This document shows, piece by piece, positions 1-8,686 of a DNA stretch of 28,720 bases. Source of the stretch: CAYRJA01 sp964424455 (GTDB lineage: Bacteria; Bacteroidota; Bacteroidia; Chitinophagales; UBA10324); contig CAYRJA010000034.1 in the NCBI GenBank assembly GCA_964424455.1, positions 1 to 28,720 on the forward strand, in the 5' to 3' direction. Position 1 is the stretch's first letter, and each line of letters begins with the position of its first letter. The translations under genes were made by a program, and so were the position numbers. The notes under the pieces were generated by a model. That model did no database searches. It saw nothing but the letters and a program-made list of their open reading frames with translations, and was not told the origin of the DNA.

Positions 1-52
1 TTTTTCTTTTATACTTACCTGCCTTTACTTGTAGTTTTCATGCAACAATACC
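1..52. repeat. Left copy of a contig-terminal inverted repeat
   Basis: The first 48 bases are the exact reverse complement of 28670-28717. Extending to base 52 gives 50 of 52 matches with 28666-28717. Read toward the contig edge, both copies start with GG, differ at the next two bases, and continue TTGTTGCATG. The right-hand form GGCTTTGTTG recalls, from memory, the terminal repeats of IS5/IS903-type insertion sequences. The simplest reading is that both edges lie in copies of one multi-copy element where assembly stopped. No transposase is visible in the window. Confidence 0.85.
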
Positions 53-132
53 TTTTCCTCTTCATAAAACCGCGCGGATGAATGTTTATAGTCCGATACT
101 CTTTCTACGAAATGCCATCTTGGGTGAATTCA

Positions 133-155
133 GCGCAAGTGAAAAACACTTGCGC
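133..155. other. Perfect 9-bp hairpin with A5 loop
   Basis: GCGCAAGTG at 133-141 pairs perfectly with CACTTGCGC at 147-155 around a five-A loop. No T-run follows on either side, so it is not a standard intrinsic terminator. It may belong to the boundary of the repeat or to a decayed element at the left edge. Confidence 0.5.
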
Positions 156-425
156 CAGCTGGAGGATTTCTATTTCAGAACTCTCCGTCAATCAGCGAAT
201 TGAGGCAAGTAAAAAATGTATTTAAAAAAAATAGTATAGTAAGTGTTACAGTGAAGGGACGTTGAACATCAGCGGGGTTCCTGCGGAAGACCCTGCCGGA
301 ACAGAATCTTTTGCTGAAGTACTGTGACAGATTTATGTACTAACAACCATTATGGAAGAAATATTCTAACAAAAATTTATCATCCACATCACTTATCAAA
401 CCTATTCATTCCTGCGGGAATAAAT

Positions 426-433
426 TAACTTTG
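426..433 (+). promoter_or_regulatory. Bacteroidota-type -7 element before pepP
   Basis: TAACTTTG matches the Bacteroidota TAnnTTTG -7 consensus and lies 22 bases before the pepP ATG, giving a short leader. No clear TTTG -33 box is present at the expected spacing. Confidence 0.45.
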
Positions 434-455
434 CTACCCTAAATTTTTTACTGTT

Positions 456-1745
456 ATGAAATACAAACCGATTGATTCGAAACTCTTTATTGAAAACCGA
501 AAAAAATTTACTGCTCAACTTAAACCTAATTCCATATCTATTTTTCATTCCAATGATGAGATGCCGCGCAACGGTGATTTGACTCATTATTTCCGTCAGA
601 ATGCAGATTTATTCTGGCTCAGCGGTATTGATCAGGAAGACACTATGCTGGTGCTTTATCCTGATTGTCCTAAGCCGGAATTTCGTGAATGTTTGTTTTT
701 GAAAAGGACAAATGAAACCATAGCCGTTTGGGAGGGGCATAAATACACAATGGATGAAGCCAGCACTTCTTCCGGTATAAAAAATGTTTACTGGAATGAG
801 GACTTTGACAATGTAATCAGCAATCTGATGCTGTATGCAGATAATTGCTACCTGAACCTGAATGAAAATGACAGAGCAAAAACAGTAGTTCCTTACCGCG
901 ACCTGCGTTATGCCAATGAATTGAAATCAAAATTCCCGCTACACAATTACGAGCGCGCTGCAAAAATTTTAATTCATCTCCGCGCTGTTAAAAGTGATGA
1001 AGAAATAAAACTGATTCGTGAAGCATGCTCTATCACCGAGAAAGCGCTTCACCGTGTTCTGAAAACTATTAAACCGGGTATGATGGAATATGAAGTGGAA
1101 GCTGAAATATTTTATGAATTTATTCGTAACCGCGCCACTACTTACTCTTATTATCCGATTATTGCCAGCGGAGCAAGCGCATGTGTGTTACACTATGTAG
1201 AAAACAACAAAGAATGTAAAGATGGTGATTTGATTCTGCTTGACTTCGGCGCTGAGTATGCAAACTATGCTGCGGATTTAACACGAACTATTCCTGTAAA
1301 CGGAAAATTCACTCCACGGCAAAAGGATATTTATAATGCTGTACTTCGTGTAATGAAACAGGCAAAAAATATGTTGCGTCCCGGCACCATCCTGAATGAC
1401 TACAATAATGAAGTAGGTAAGATAATGGAAGGTGAACTGATTAAACTCGGTCTGCTGAAAGCGGATGAAGTGAAAAAACAGAATCCCGATAAGCCGCTCT
1501 ATAAAAAATATTTTATGCACGGTACTTCCCATTACATGGGATTGGATGTACACGACCTCGGCAACCGCTTTGTACCCATGAAAGCAGGAATGGTTTTCAC
1601 CTGCGAGCCGGGCATTTATGTTCCTGAAGAAAATATCGGAATCAGAATTGAAAATGATATTCTTGTTACAGATAAAGAGCCGATTGATTTAATGTCATCG
1701 TTCCCGATAGAGGTAGAGGAGATTGAAGAACTGATGAAGAAATAA
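456..1745 (+). CDS. pepP: Xaa-Pro aminopeptidase (aminopeptidase P, M24B)
   Basis: This cytosolic metallopeptidase removes the N-terminal residue from peptides with proline in second position. The 429-residue length suits the family. An N-terminal creatinase-like domain (about 1-170) precedes the pita-bread catalytic domain (about 175-429). The expected dinuclear metal ligands are visible: D263 in LLDFGAEY, D274 in AADLTR, H359 in the GTSHYMGLDVHD motif, E384 in CEPGIYV and E399 in RIEND. H246 in the LHY motif matches the conserved substrate-side histidine. The ATG at 456 follows a good -7 promoter element and starts a typical N-terminus. It heads a plus-strand run, with pssA starting 29 bases downstream. 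Function is assigned by family motifs. Confidence 0.93.
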   Translation: MKYKPIDSKLFIENRKKFTAQLKPNSISIFHSNDEMPRNGDLTHYFRQNADLFWLSGIDQEDTMLVLYPDCPKPEFRECLFLKRTNETIAVWEGHKYTMDEASTSSGIKNVYWNEDFDNVISNLMLYADNCYLNLNENDRAKTVVPYRDLRYANELKSKFPLHNYERAAKILIHLRAVKSDEEIKLIREACSITEKALHRVLKTIKPGMMEYEVEAEIFYEFIRNRATTYSYYPIIASGASACVLHYVENNKECKDGDLILLDFGAEYANYAADLTRTIPVNGKFTPRQKDIYNAVLRVMKQAKNMLRPGTILNDYNNEVGKIMEGELIKLGLLKADEVKKQNPDKPLYKKYFMHGTSHYMGLDVHDLGNRFVPMKAGMVFTCEPGIYVPEENIGIRIENDILVTDKEPIDLMSSFPIEVEEIEELMKK

Positions 1746-1774
1746 ATCAGAGAGAAAGAAGCAGAAAACCAAAT

Positions 1775-2563
1775 ATGAAACTCTATAAACAGATTCCTAA
1801 TCTTCTTACTCTTACCAATCTTCTTCTGGGTTGTATTGGAATTTTGTATGCTTTTGATGAAAGGTATTTTGTACTTGGAAAAAATCAGGAAGGAATTTAT
1901 CAGACCTTAGAAATCAGCAACCGTTTGTTCATGAGCAGCTTTTGCATTTTCATAGCAGCAACGATTGATTTTTTCGATGGATTTGTTGCGCGTGCGTTGA
2001 ATGCTAAATCTGAAATGGGCAAACAACTGGATTCACTGGCGGATATGGTAACTTTCGGAGTGTTACCGGGAATCATTTATTATCAGTTGCTGGAACGCTC
2101 TTTCTTTATGGAAACGGGAGCGTTGCACACCAGTAAATTATTTCTGCTTCCGGTCTTTATTGTAACACTTGCTGCTTGCTGGCGATTAGCAAAGTTCAAC
2201 ATTGATGGAAAGCAAACAACAAGCTTCCTTGGATTACCTTCTCCTGCCAGTGCAATCTTCGCTGCTTCTCTACCGCTTATTTACATTACCAATACTTTTG
2301 ATTTGGGAAATCTTCTCATAAACAAATATGTCTTGTACTCGCTTGTTCTTATCTTCTCTTACCTGATGGTTTCTTCCATTCCCATGTTCTCATTAAAAGT
2401 AAAAGGATTTAAGTGGAAAGGAAATGAGTTGCTTTATATCTTTTTGATTTTATCCATTGTAACAATCGTATGGTTCAAATGGGTGGGAATTGCTGCTGTA
2501 ATTCTCCTCTATATCATTATCTCTGTTATTAATAATTTTTCTCTCTCAAAAAACGAATCCTGA
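1775..2563 (+). CDS. pssA: CDP-diacylglycerol--serine O-phosphatidyltransferase
   Basis: This membrane enzyme condenses CDP-diacylglycerol with serine to give phosphatidylserine, the precursor of phosphatidylethanolamine. The CDP-alcohol phosphotransferase signature is complete: D68-G69-x2-A72-R73-x8-G82-x3-D86-x3-D90. Several hydrophobic segments before and after it (about 10-28, 52-66, 125-140, 180-255) predict an integral inner-membrane protein. Other family members (phosphatidylglycerophosphate or phosphatidylcholine synthases) share the signature. The N-terminal IPNLLTLTNLLLG stretch and the overall length of 262 residues fit PssA best. Spacing to pepP and purS is about 30 bases each, so co-transcription is likely. 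Confidence 0.88.
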   Translation: MKLYKQIPNLLTLTNLLLGCIGILYAFDERYFVLGKNQEGIYQTLEISNRLFMSSFCIFIAATIDFFDGFVARALNAKSEMGKQLDSLADMVTFGVLPGIIYYQLLERSFFMETGALHTSKLFLLPVFIVTLAACWRLAKFNIDGKQTTSFLGLPSPASAIFAASLPLIYITNTFDLGNLLINKYVLYSLVLIFSYLMVSSIPMFSLKVKGFKWKGNELLYIFLILSIVTIVWFKWVGIAAVILLYIIISVINNFSLSKNES

Positions 2564-2592
2564 AATCTCATCTTTAAATTACTAAACCGACA

Positions 2593-2841
2593 ATGATTTA
2601 CACCGCAGAAATTAATGTGATGCCGCTGAAAGAATTGCTTGACCCACAAGGAAAAGCAGTACTTGCCGGACTAAAAAATCTTAGTGTTACAGAAGCACAG
2701 GATGTGCGTATCGGAAAACACATCACTATTAAAATTGAAGCAGACAGCAAAGCGCAGGCAGAAGAAAAGACAGAACTTGCCTGTAAAAAACTGTTATCAA
2801 ATCCGGTGATGGAATACTATGAATATTCGATTCATGAATAA
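2593..2841 (+). CDS. purS: Phosphoribosylformylglycinamidine synthase subunit PurS
   Basis: This small (82-residue) subunit of the three-part FGAM synthase bridges the glutaminase PurQ and the synthetase PurL in purine synthesis. The sequence has the usual PurS pattern: an N-terminal beta strand with YTAEINVMPLKELLDPQG, then the LSVTEAQDVRIGKHITIKIE core, and a C-terminal LLSNPVMEYYEYSI strand. purQ and purL are not nearby, so the subunit is encoded apart from its partners here. It contains one copy of the TGTTACA motif, read as Val-Thr. The rsmI GTG start lies 9 bases downstream. Confidence 0.88.
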   Translation: MIYTAEINVMPLKELLDPQGKAVLAGLKNLSVTEAQDVRIGKHITIKIEADSKAQAEEKTELACKKLLSNPVMEYYEYSIHE

Positions 2842-2850
2842 ATAGTTTTC

Positions 2851-3525
2851 GTGTCAAAGCTCTATCTTATTCCTACTCCTGTCGGCAATCTTGAAGACAT
2901 TACTTTAAGAGCATTACGGTTGCTGAAAGAGTTGGACACTATTCTTGCCGAAGACACCAGAAAATCGCAGGTGCTGTTACACCATTTCTCTATTCAGAAA
3001 AAACTTGTTCCTTACCACCAGCACAATGAGCATGAAATGACTCCGCTGATAATCCGGCGGCTGAAGTCAGGGGAAAGTTTCGGAATAGTAACCGATGCAG
3101 GTACTCCGGGCATTTCTGATCCGGGTTTTTTATTAGCTCGTGAATGTATCAGGGAAAATATAGAAGTGGAATGTTTGCCGGGAGCTACTGCATTTGTTCC
3201 GGCACTGATTCAATCCGGCTTTGCTAATAATCAGTTTTGCTTTGAAGGATTTCTTCCGCACAAAAAGGGAAGACAAACCCGGCTGAAAGAATTACAATCT
3301 GAAAGCCGTACTATTATTTTTTACGAATCGCCGAATCGCTTAGTCAATACATTACAGCAGTTTGCAGAATATTTCGGAAAGGACAGACTGTGCAGTGTGT
3401 CGCGTGAACTCACCAAACTCTATGAAGAAACAAAGCGCGGCACTTTGGAAGAATTGATTTCACATTTCAGCATGAAAGAAGTAAAAGGTGAAATAGTAAT
3501 AGTATTAAATGCGAAAGGCGAATGA
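2851..3525 (+). CDS. rsmI: 16S rRNA (cytidine(1402)-2'-O)-methyltransferase
   Basis: RsmI transfers a methyl group from S-adenosylmethionine to the 2'-O of C1402 in the 16S rRNA decoding centre. The tetrapyrrole-methylase fold is plain from the N-terminal YLIPTPVGNLEDITLRAL, the AEDTRK motif, the glycine-rich GTPGISDPG stretch, and ECLPGATAFVPAL. The start is GTG; it gives the canonical short N-terminus before LIPTPVGN. The 224-residue length is at the short end for the family and lacks the C-terminal extension seen in E. coli. The stop overlaps the start of lnt by four bases (ATGA), which implies translational coupling. Confidence 0.92.
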   Translation: MSKLYLIPTPVGNLEDITLRALRLLKELDTILAEDTRKSQVLLHHFSIQKKLVPYHQHNEHEMTPLIIRRLKSGESFGIVTDAGTPGISDPGFLLARECIRENIEVECLPGATAFVPALIQSGFANNQFCFEGFLPHKKGRQTRLKELQSESRTIIFYESPNRLVNTLQQFAEYFGKDRLCSVSRELTKLYEETKRGTLEELISHFSMKEVKGEIVIVLNAKGE

Positions 3526-5144
3526 ACCGGTTGAAATTTCTTCTTCACTCTGCTTCATTCGGATTGCTGATGTGGCTTGCATGGACACCAAAGCCATTTG
3601 TTCCGTTGTTATTCATTGCATTTATTCCTCTTCTGTTTATTGAAGAAAACCTCACTAAAAAATATACCCATACAGGAGCAAAAATTTTCGGATGGGCTTA
3701 TCTGTCGTTCTTGTTTTGGAATGTACTGACCACGTGGTGGGTGGGAAATACTTACACAGGCGAAGGTGATTACAGCGGATTGTTGGCGGGCTTATTTGTC
3801 AACTCAGCTAACTCATTGCTGATGTGCATTCCCTTCATGCTGTTTCATTTTACAAAAAAAAGATTAGGAGATGTTGCAGGGTATATTTCTCTTCCATCCT
3901 TTTGGCTTGCATTTGAATATTTTCATTTTCAGTGGGAACTCTCTTGGCCCTGGCTTACGATTGGTTTCGGACTGTCGCAATATCCTGTGCTGTTTCAATG
4001 GTACGAATACACGGGTGTACTGGGCGGCTCTCTCTGGATTATAACTGTAAATATTCTTCTGTTCCGGTATTTTTTATCAGTAGAAAATCAGTTGAGATTA
4101 AACATAAAGAATAAAATAATTATCTGTGCTTTAGTTATTCTTATTCCTGTAACACTCTCCTACTTTATCGGAACAAAATACGCTCATCATTCCTCTGATA
4201 GAACTAAGTATAAAGAAATAGTAGTAGTTCAGCCGAACATTGACCCTTACAATATAAAGTTTGATTTTACCACTCTTGATAATCAACTGAAGACTCTGTT
4301 ACAGTTATCTGCCCCTAAGGTGGGCAGCGCTACTGATTATTTAGTGTGGCCTGAAACAGCAATCCCACAAGGTATATGGATCAATGAAATTGACTCCAAC
4401 GAATCAATTATTGAAGTTCGTGATTTTCTGAAAAAATACCCACGATTGAAATTAGTTACCGGTATTTCTGCATATCAGCAATACATATCTGCAGAAACTC
4501 CAACGGCACGTTATTTTTCAAGAGGAGAATGTTGCTATGATGCGTTTAACTCTGCCATTCAACTTGATTCAACCAACAGGATTCAGATTTATCATAAATC
4601 GAAGTTAGTGCCCGGTGTAGAGCGAATGCCTTATCCCGGCGTACTGAAATTTTTAGAACGGTTTGCTCTTGATATGGGAGGCATCACCGGAAGTTTAGGA
4701 ACACAAGAACATCGAACTGTTTTTTTTTCTGATGATTCTGTTGGAATTGCTCCCGTCATTTGTTACGAATCCATCTATGGAGGTTACTGTGGTGAATATG
4801 TTCGTAAAGGTGCAGATTATTTTTTCATAATGACCAACGACGGATGGTGGGGGAACACAGCAGGTCATTTACAACATTTACATTATGCCTCTGTACTTGC
4901 AGTGGAAATGCGAAGATGTATTGCCCGCTCTGCCAACACCGGCACATCGTGTTTCATTGATGAACAGGGAAATATTTCAGATGAAACACAGTGGTGGACT
5001 CCAACTGTTATTAAGAAACGAATGCCTGTAAATTCACAAATGACTTTTTACAGCAACCACGGGGATTATTTAGGAGTGATGGCATATATCGTTGCAGTGA
5101 TTCTTCTCATTTGGATGATGACAAAAAAGATTTTAAGAAAATGA
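3522..5144 (+). CDS. lnt: Apolipoprotein N-acyltransferase
   Basis: Lnt adds the third acyl chain to the N-terminal cysteine of lipoproteins at the inner membrane. The first ~220 residues form multiple membrane segments, followed by a periplasmic nitrilase-like domain (about 230-510) and a final membrane helix (about 515-535). The catalytic triad is recognisable as E279 in VWPETAIP, K359 in YHKSKLVPG and C414 in VICYESIYG. The NDGWWG motif after the cysteine is also present. The gene overlaps rsmI upstream and the inositol-phosphatase-like gene downstream by four bases each, so the three genes form one coupled unit. Length (540 residues) suits Bacteroidota Lnt. Confidence 0.93.
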   Translation: MNRLKFLLHSASFGLLMWLAWTPKPFVPLLFIAFIPLLFIEENLTKKYTHTGAKIFGWAYLSFLFWNVLTTWWVGNTYTGEGDYSGLLAGLFVNSANSLLMCIPFMLFHFTKKRLGDVAGYISLPSFWLAFEYFHFQWELSWPWLTIGFGLSQYPVLFQWYEYTGVLGGSLWIITVNILLFRYFLSVENQLRLNIKNKIIICALVILIPVTLSYFIGTKYAHHSSDRTKYKEIVVVQPNIDPYNIKFDFTTLDNQLKTLLQLSAPKVGSATDYLVWPETAIPQGIWINEIDSNESIIEVRDFLKKYPRLKLVTGISAYQQYISAETPTARYFSRGECCYDAFNSAIQLDSTNRIQIYHKSKLVPGVERMPYPGVLKFLERFALDMGGITGSLGTQEHRTVFFSDDSVGIAPVICYESIYGGYCGEYVRKGADYFFIMTNDGWWGNTAGHLQHLHYASVLAVEMRRCIARSANTGTSCFIDEQGNISDETQWWTPTVIKKRMPVNSQMTFYSNHGDYLGVMAYIVAVILLIWMMTKKILRK

Positions 5145-5920
5145 ATTTGCAATTAATTACCGAACAGGTTTGCGAACTAAGTAAAGAGGTTGGGAGCTTT
5201 ATTGCTAAAGAAAGTGAAAGCTTTTCACATGATAAGATTCAGGAAAAAAGTCTGAACAGTCTTGTTTCTTATGTAGATGTTACAGCAGAAAAGGAATTGG
5301 TAAAAGGACTGAAAGTCATTCTGCCCGAAGCCGGATTTATCACTGAAGAAAATACTGTTTCACAAGCAGAAAGTGAATACAAATGGATTATTGACCCGCT
5401 GGATGGCACTACTAATTTTATTCATAACATTCCGTTGTTCGCTGTCAGCATTGCTTTAATGAAAGGTGATAAAATAATTTCAGGAGTTGTTTACGAAGTT
5501 AACCGCAAAGAATGTTTTTATGCTTATGAAAAAGGCGGTGCATTTCTGAACGGTAAAAAAATAAAAGTTACTGATACAAAAACTCTTTCATCCTCTCTGA
5601 TTGCAACCGGTTTCCCCTATGAAATTTTTGATCATTTAGATAAATACCTGAAATCCTTTTTCGTATTGCTTCCTAAAATAAGAGGTGTCCGCAGGCTCGG
5701 TACGGCAGCAGTTGATTTGGTATATGTGGCTTGCGGAAGATTCGACGGTTTCTACGAATTAAATCTGAATGCGTGGGATGTGGCAGCAGGCGCTTTTATC
5801 GTGCAGCAGGCAGGCGGAACTGTAACAGACCTCAGCGGAGACAATAATTTTATTTTCGGAAAAGAGATTGTCGCTTCAAACGGATTGATTCATGATGAAT
5901 TCACAAAACAGATTGGATAA
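5141..5920 (+). CDS. Inositol-1-monophosphatase family protein (SuhB-like)
   Basis: This is a Mg-dependent, Li-sensitive sugar or inositol phosphatase of the FIG superfamily. Motifs present are E69-E70 in FITEEN, DPLDGTTNF at 85-93, and WDVAAGA at 212-218, which together make the metal site. The start is taken as the ATG at 5141, which forms an ATGA overlap with the end of lnt and gives a normal 259-residue protein. An earlier in-frame ATG at 5111 would add ten charged residues inside lnt and is less likely. Members act on inositol phosphate, fructose bisphosphate, histidinol phosphate or PAP; the exact substrate cannot be told. Histidine genes lie in the window but far away. Confidence 0.88.
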   Translation: MNLQLITEQVCELSKEVGSFIAKESESFSHDKIQEKSLNSLVSYVDVTAEKELVKGLKVILPEAGFITEENTVSQAESEYKWIIDPLDGTTNFIHNIPLFAVSIALMKGDKIISGVVYEVNRKECFYAYEKGGAFLNGKKIKVTDTKTLSSSLIATGFPYEIFDHLDKYLKSFFVLLPKIRGVRRLGTAAVDLVYVACGRFDGFYELNLNAWDVAAGAFIVQQAGGTVTDLSGDNNFIFGKEIVASNGLIHDEFTKQIG

Positions 5921-6030
5921 TTGATTAAGTAATCAAACAACTTGTTTTTTAAATTAATACTTTTACTAAAAATAATGCTGAACAGACGGCATGATAGTTG
6001 GCTTTCAGTACTAAACTTTCGGACAGATCA

Positions 6031-6528
6031 ATGAAAAAAATTATTCTTGTCTTTTTAGTTACATTCTTTTCTGCAAATGCCTTTTCGCAAACAGCAAAAC
6101 CATTTCCTTCTGTTCTGATTAGTAATCTTAAAGGGGAAAAAGTAGATGCTTCAAAATTTGCAACAGAAGGTAAAATAACGGTGTTCAATTTCTGGGCAAC
6201 ATGGTGTGTTCCCTGTAAGAGAGAGTTGAACAATATTTCTGAACTTTACGATGACTGGAAAAAGGAATACAATGTGGAAATTATTGCAGTCAGTACTGAT
6301 GATACAAAAAGTCAGGCAAAAGTAAAGTCAATAGTTGATGGTTCCGGATGGGACTATATGGTGCTGCTTGATCCGAATCAGGATTTAAAACGCGCTTTGA
6401 ATTTTCAGAACATTCCTTACACAGTAGTAGTTGACCAAAAAGGAAACATTGTACATGTCCACGACGGATATGTGGACGGCGATGAATTTCTCTTAGAAGA
6501 TAAGATTAAGGAATTAGCAGGAAAATAA
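6031..6528 (+). CDS. Exported TlpA/ResA-like thioredoxin
   Basis: This is a periplasmic thiol-disulfide oxidoreductase of the TlpA/ResA group. The ATG at 6031 starts a clear signal peptide (MKKIILVFLV hydrophobic core, ending about residue 20 at FSQ). The thioredoxin fold follows, with the active-site WCVPC motif (C59, C62) and the cis-proline region IPYTVVVD near 135. An upstream in-frame TTG at 5998 would hide the signal peptide and is rejected. It may reduce cytochrome c apoproteins or other secreted cysteines; the client is not visible. The gene is 110 bases from the previous one and is convergent with the next gene. Confidence 0.88.
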   Translation: MKKIILVFLVTFFSANAFSQTAKPFPSVLISNLKGEKVDASKFATEGKITVFNFWATWCVPCKRELNNISELYDDWKKEYNVEIIAVSTDDTKSQAKVKSIVDGSGWDYMVLLDPNQDLKRALNFQNIPYTVVVDQKGNIVHVHDGYVDGDEFLLEDKIKELAGK

Positions 6529-6550
6529 TCTTCCTGATACTCAACTGGAA

Positions 6551-7279
6551 TTACTCTTTTGAAAACTGACGAGTCAGCACTTTTGAATTTGCCGCATACA
6601 CTCTGAGAAAATATAATCCCTTTGGCAGATTTGAAACATTCACATCCGCCTTTAAAGAACCATCATTCAATACAGGCACGGAAAGAATCATTTTCCCGAG
6701 AATATCATATACTTCTATCTTTTCCGGTCGAAGCGTAGCTTCATAAAAAACTGACAAGTTATTCCTTGCCGGAACAGGTGCAAGGAAAATATCTCGAACC
6801 TTCTTCACTTTCCCCATACCACTCGTACCAGCAATAGTTGCTATAAAAGTTGCATCAATAGCATCGCTGGGCTGGTCTTTATCATAAATATGAATAGTAG
6901 TAACAGCATATCCGGATGAATTAGGATAAAAATCAACTATCATAGGACCTGTGATGGTATGGTCGCCACCCGTTAAACTTGTATTGACTGAAAATTCATT
7001 TTGGTAAGATGCAGTAGTATCATAGCAGGCATTAAAGTCACAAACACTTGTGTACCATCCTGCAGGCAGAAAATTATTTGTTCGTACCCACTTTGTATTT
7101 TTTGCCGACAAACCGGTAAAGTCAATTGTTAAATCAATCTTTGCTGCAATGGGTGCACCGGGAGTCATATTTACCCAGTCCTCTTCTACACGCGCAGTGT
7201 CGTGTGATAAGATATAATTCTGTCCGAATGACTGATACCCGATTAAAATTAAACAAATAAGAGTAATGAATTTTCTCAT
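6551..7279 (-). CDS. Secreted protein with T9SS type A sorting domain
   Basis: A signal peptide (about 1-19, ending QSFGQ) leads into a ~140-residue beta-rich domain with two cysteines (SVCDFNACYD), which I do not recognise. The last ~75 residues form a type IX sorting domain: PVPARNNLSVFYEA, then IEVYDILGKMILS, then LPKGLYFLRVYAANSK. Such domains carry cargo through the T9SS to the outer surface. The N-terminal domain may bind a ligand or act as an adhesin; this is not resolvable from the sequence. The gene is alone on the minus strand, with 393 bases of non-coding DNA upstream. Confidence 0.85.
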   Translation of the reverse strand: MRKFITLICLILIGYQSFGQNYILSHDTARVEEDWVNMTPGAPIAAKIDLTIDFTGLSAKNTKWVRTNNFLPAGWYTSVCDFNACYDTTASYQNEFSVNTSLTGGDHTITGPMIVDFYPNSSGYAVTTIHIYDKDQPSDAIDATFIATIAGTSGMGKVKKVRDIFLAPVPARNNLSVFYEATLRPEKIEVYDILGKMILSVPVLNDGSLKADVNVSNLPKGLYFLRVYAANSKVLTRQFSKE

Positions 7280-7672
7280 AATCTGTTGATTTTATTCTTT
7301 TTACACTTTATCCTTCGCTAAAGTTTCATTTTTAACACTACAAATATGGTAAAGTAATTTTTTATAAAAAAATAAATCACGCACCCAATTTCTACATTTT
7401 AATCAACCCATTCGTCCCAGCGGGGTCAGTTTTTCGCGACCCCCGCCTGATTTGCTGTAACACCGCAAAATCCTATGCAAGGACGAAAAGAACTACTCTA
7501 TTGTTGTTTCAACGCGGGATTCACTGTGTGTAACCCCACTTGGACAAATCAAAAAACACTCTCTGTGAACAGACAGAGACACATATAGATTTATTTGGAG
7601 ATATTTCTATTTGAACAAGTAAATATTACTTTTGTAATAATAATTAACAAACCAAGTTGTAATAAACACTCT
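7280..7672. other. Divergent intergenic region
   Basis: This gap lies between two divergent secreted-protein genes. It contains one exact motif copy (CTGTAACAC, 7455-7463), which is flanked by the inverted pair TTTGC/GCAAA. A GC-rich imperfect stem also occurs (GGGGTC 7422-7427 with GACCCC 7438-7443). No RNA gene or frame with recognisable product was found. Confidence 0.5.
7627..7634 (+). promoter_or_regulatory. Candidate -7 element before the DUF4476 gene
   Basis: TACTTTTG fits TAnnTTTG and is 39 bases before the chosen ATG at 7673. TTTG boxes upstream are at the wrong spacing (13 or 29 bases), so only the -7 part is supported. Confidence 0.3.
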
Positions 7673-8635
7673 ATGAAAAAAATATATTTACTCCTCATTC
7701 TCTTAACTGCAATTTCTGTTAAGAGTTTTGCGCAATACAACCTCATTACTTTTACAGAACAAGGTGAAAAATTCTGGTTAGTGATTAATGGCGTAAAACA
7801 GAATGCCGACCCGCAAACCAATGTAAAGATTACAGGACTTCCTGCCAACAGCTATAAAATGAAAGTGATTTTTCAGGATAACAATCTGCCTGATATGGAT
7901 AAGAATCTTTTCTTCAATGAGCCGGGAGAATATTCGTTCAACATTAAGAAAAACAACAAAGGGGAATATGTGCTTCGTATTGTTTCTCAGGTTCCGATAC
8001 CGGCAACTGCTGTAACTGTTCCCGATCAGTATATAGTGGTTTATGGAACTCCGGCTACTACGGTTGTAACAACAACTCCCGGAACTGTAACACAACATAC
8101 TACCACCACCACTACCACCACAGGTAATCCTGATAATGTAACCATGAACATGGGTGTGAGTATTGATGGAGTGAATGCAGGAGTTAATCTGAATGTGAAT
8201 GACGGAACAGGTAATGTTACACAATCCACAACTACCACTTATTCCACCACTACTACCACTACTTCAGGCAATATTGTACGTAATGAAATTGCCCCACAGA
8301 CCACCATCGTTTATGTACCGGGATATGGCGGACCAATTGGCTGTCCTGCTCCAATGAATTCTTCCGATTTTGCAGCAGCAAAAAATTCAATTTCTCAGAA
8401 GAGCTTTGAGAGTACTAAATTAGAAATGGCAAAGCAGATTGCAACAAGCAATTGCTTTATTACCGACCAGGTGAAAGAAATTATGCAGTTATTCGATTTT
8501 GAAGCGTCTAAACTTGATTTTGCAAAGTATGCCTATGGTCATACTTACGATAAAGGAAATTATTTTAAAGTAAATGACACTTTCGACTTTGACTCTTCAG
8601 TAAGCGACTTAAACAATTACATTAACGGAAAGTAA
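7673..8635 (+). CDS. Exported DUF4476-domain protein with Thr-rich linkers
   Basis: The ATG at 7673 starts a signal peptide (MKKIYLLLILLTAIS, ending SFAQ at ~21). Residues ~22-110 form a small beta domain (TEQGEKFWLVINGVKQN). Two threonine-rich low-complexity runs follow (near 150 and 205-215), separated by a short glycine/asparagine-rich segment. The C-terminal ~95 residues (from SSDFAAAKNSI to DLNNYI) match the helical DUF4476 pattern common in secreted Bacteroidota proteins, whose role is unknown. An upstream in-frame ATG at 7595 lies before the promoter-like element and hides the signal peptide. The ACC/ACT-rich codon runs produce long antisense Val frames that are not genes. Three copies of the dispersed motif fall in or next to the Thr-rich section. 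Confidence 0.8.
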   Translation: MKKIYLLLILLTAISVKSFAQYNLITFTEQGEKFWLVINGVKQNADPQTNVKITGLPANSYKMKVIFQDNNLPDMDKNLFFNEPGEYSFNIKKNNKGEYVLRIVSQVPIPATAVTVPDQYIVVYGTPATTVVTTTPGTVTQHTTTTTTTTGNPDNVTMNMGVSIDGVNAGVNLNVNDGTGNVTQSTTTTYSTTTTTTSGNIVRNEIAPQTTIVYVPGYGGPIGCPAPMNSSDFAAAKNSISQKSFESTKLEMAKQIATSNCFITDQVKEIMQLFDFEASKLDFAKYAYGHTYDKGNYFKVNDTFDFDSSVSDLNNYINGK

Positions 8636-8655
8636 TATCAAGACAAGTACTTCTG

Positions 8656-8686
8656 AAAAAGCCCTTTGAAATTCAGAGGGCTTTTT
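8656..8686. terminator. Bidirectional intrinsic terminator
   Basis: AAAAAGCCCT (8656-8665) pairs with AGGGCTTTTT (8677-8686). T-runs follow on the plus strand and, through the A-run, on the minus strand. It sits between the converging DUF4476 and phosphatase genes and can serve both; its right arm abuts the phosphatase stop codon. Confidence 0.85.

Larger units (their letters stand above)
53..455. other. Non-coding stretch upstream of pepP
   Basis: No recognisable gene is seen. A short plus-strand frame (78-203, about 41 codons, open to the left edge) has plausible amino-acid composition but matches no family I know, so it is not called. The stretch holds a 9-bp perfect hairpin at 133-155, one exact GTGTTACAG motif at 243-251, and a promoter-like element just before pepP. 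Confidence 0.5.

Noticed and set aside
78..203. Short plus-strand frame near the left edge with plausible composition
   Set aside because: It is open through the terminal repeat, matches no known family, and has no clear ribosome site; it may be a fragment or chance.
5111..5140. Earlier ATG for the inositol-phosphatase-like gene
   Set aside because: It adds ten Asp/Lys-rich residues not seen in the family, while the ATG at 5141 gives an ATGA overlap just like the rsmI/lnt junction.
8041..8238. Minus-strand frame with valine runs
   Set aside because: It is the antisense of the Thr-rich repeats of the DUF4476 protein.
8101..8265. CRISPR-like or tandem DNA repeat
   Set aside because: The ACC/ACT triplet runs are coding low complexity with no regular spacers.
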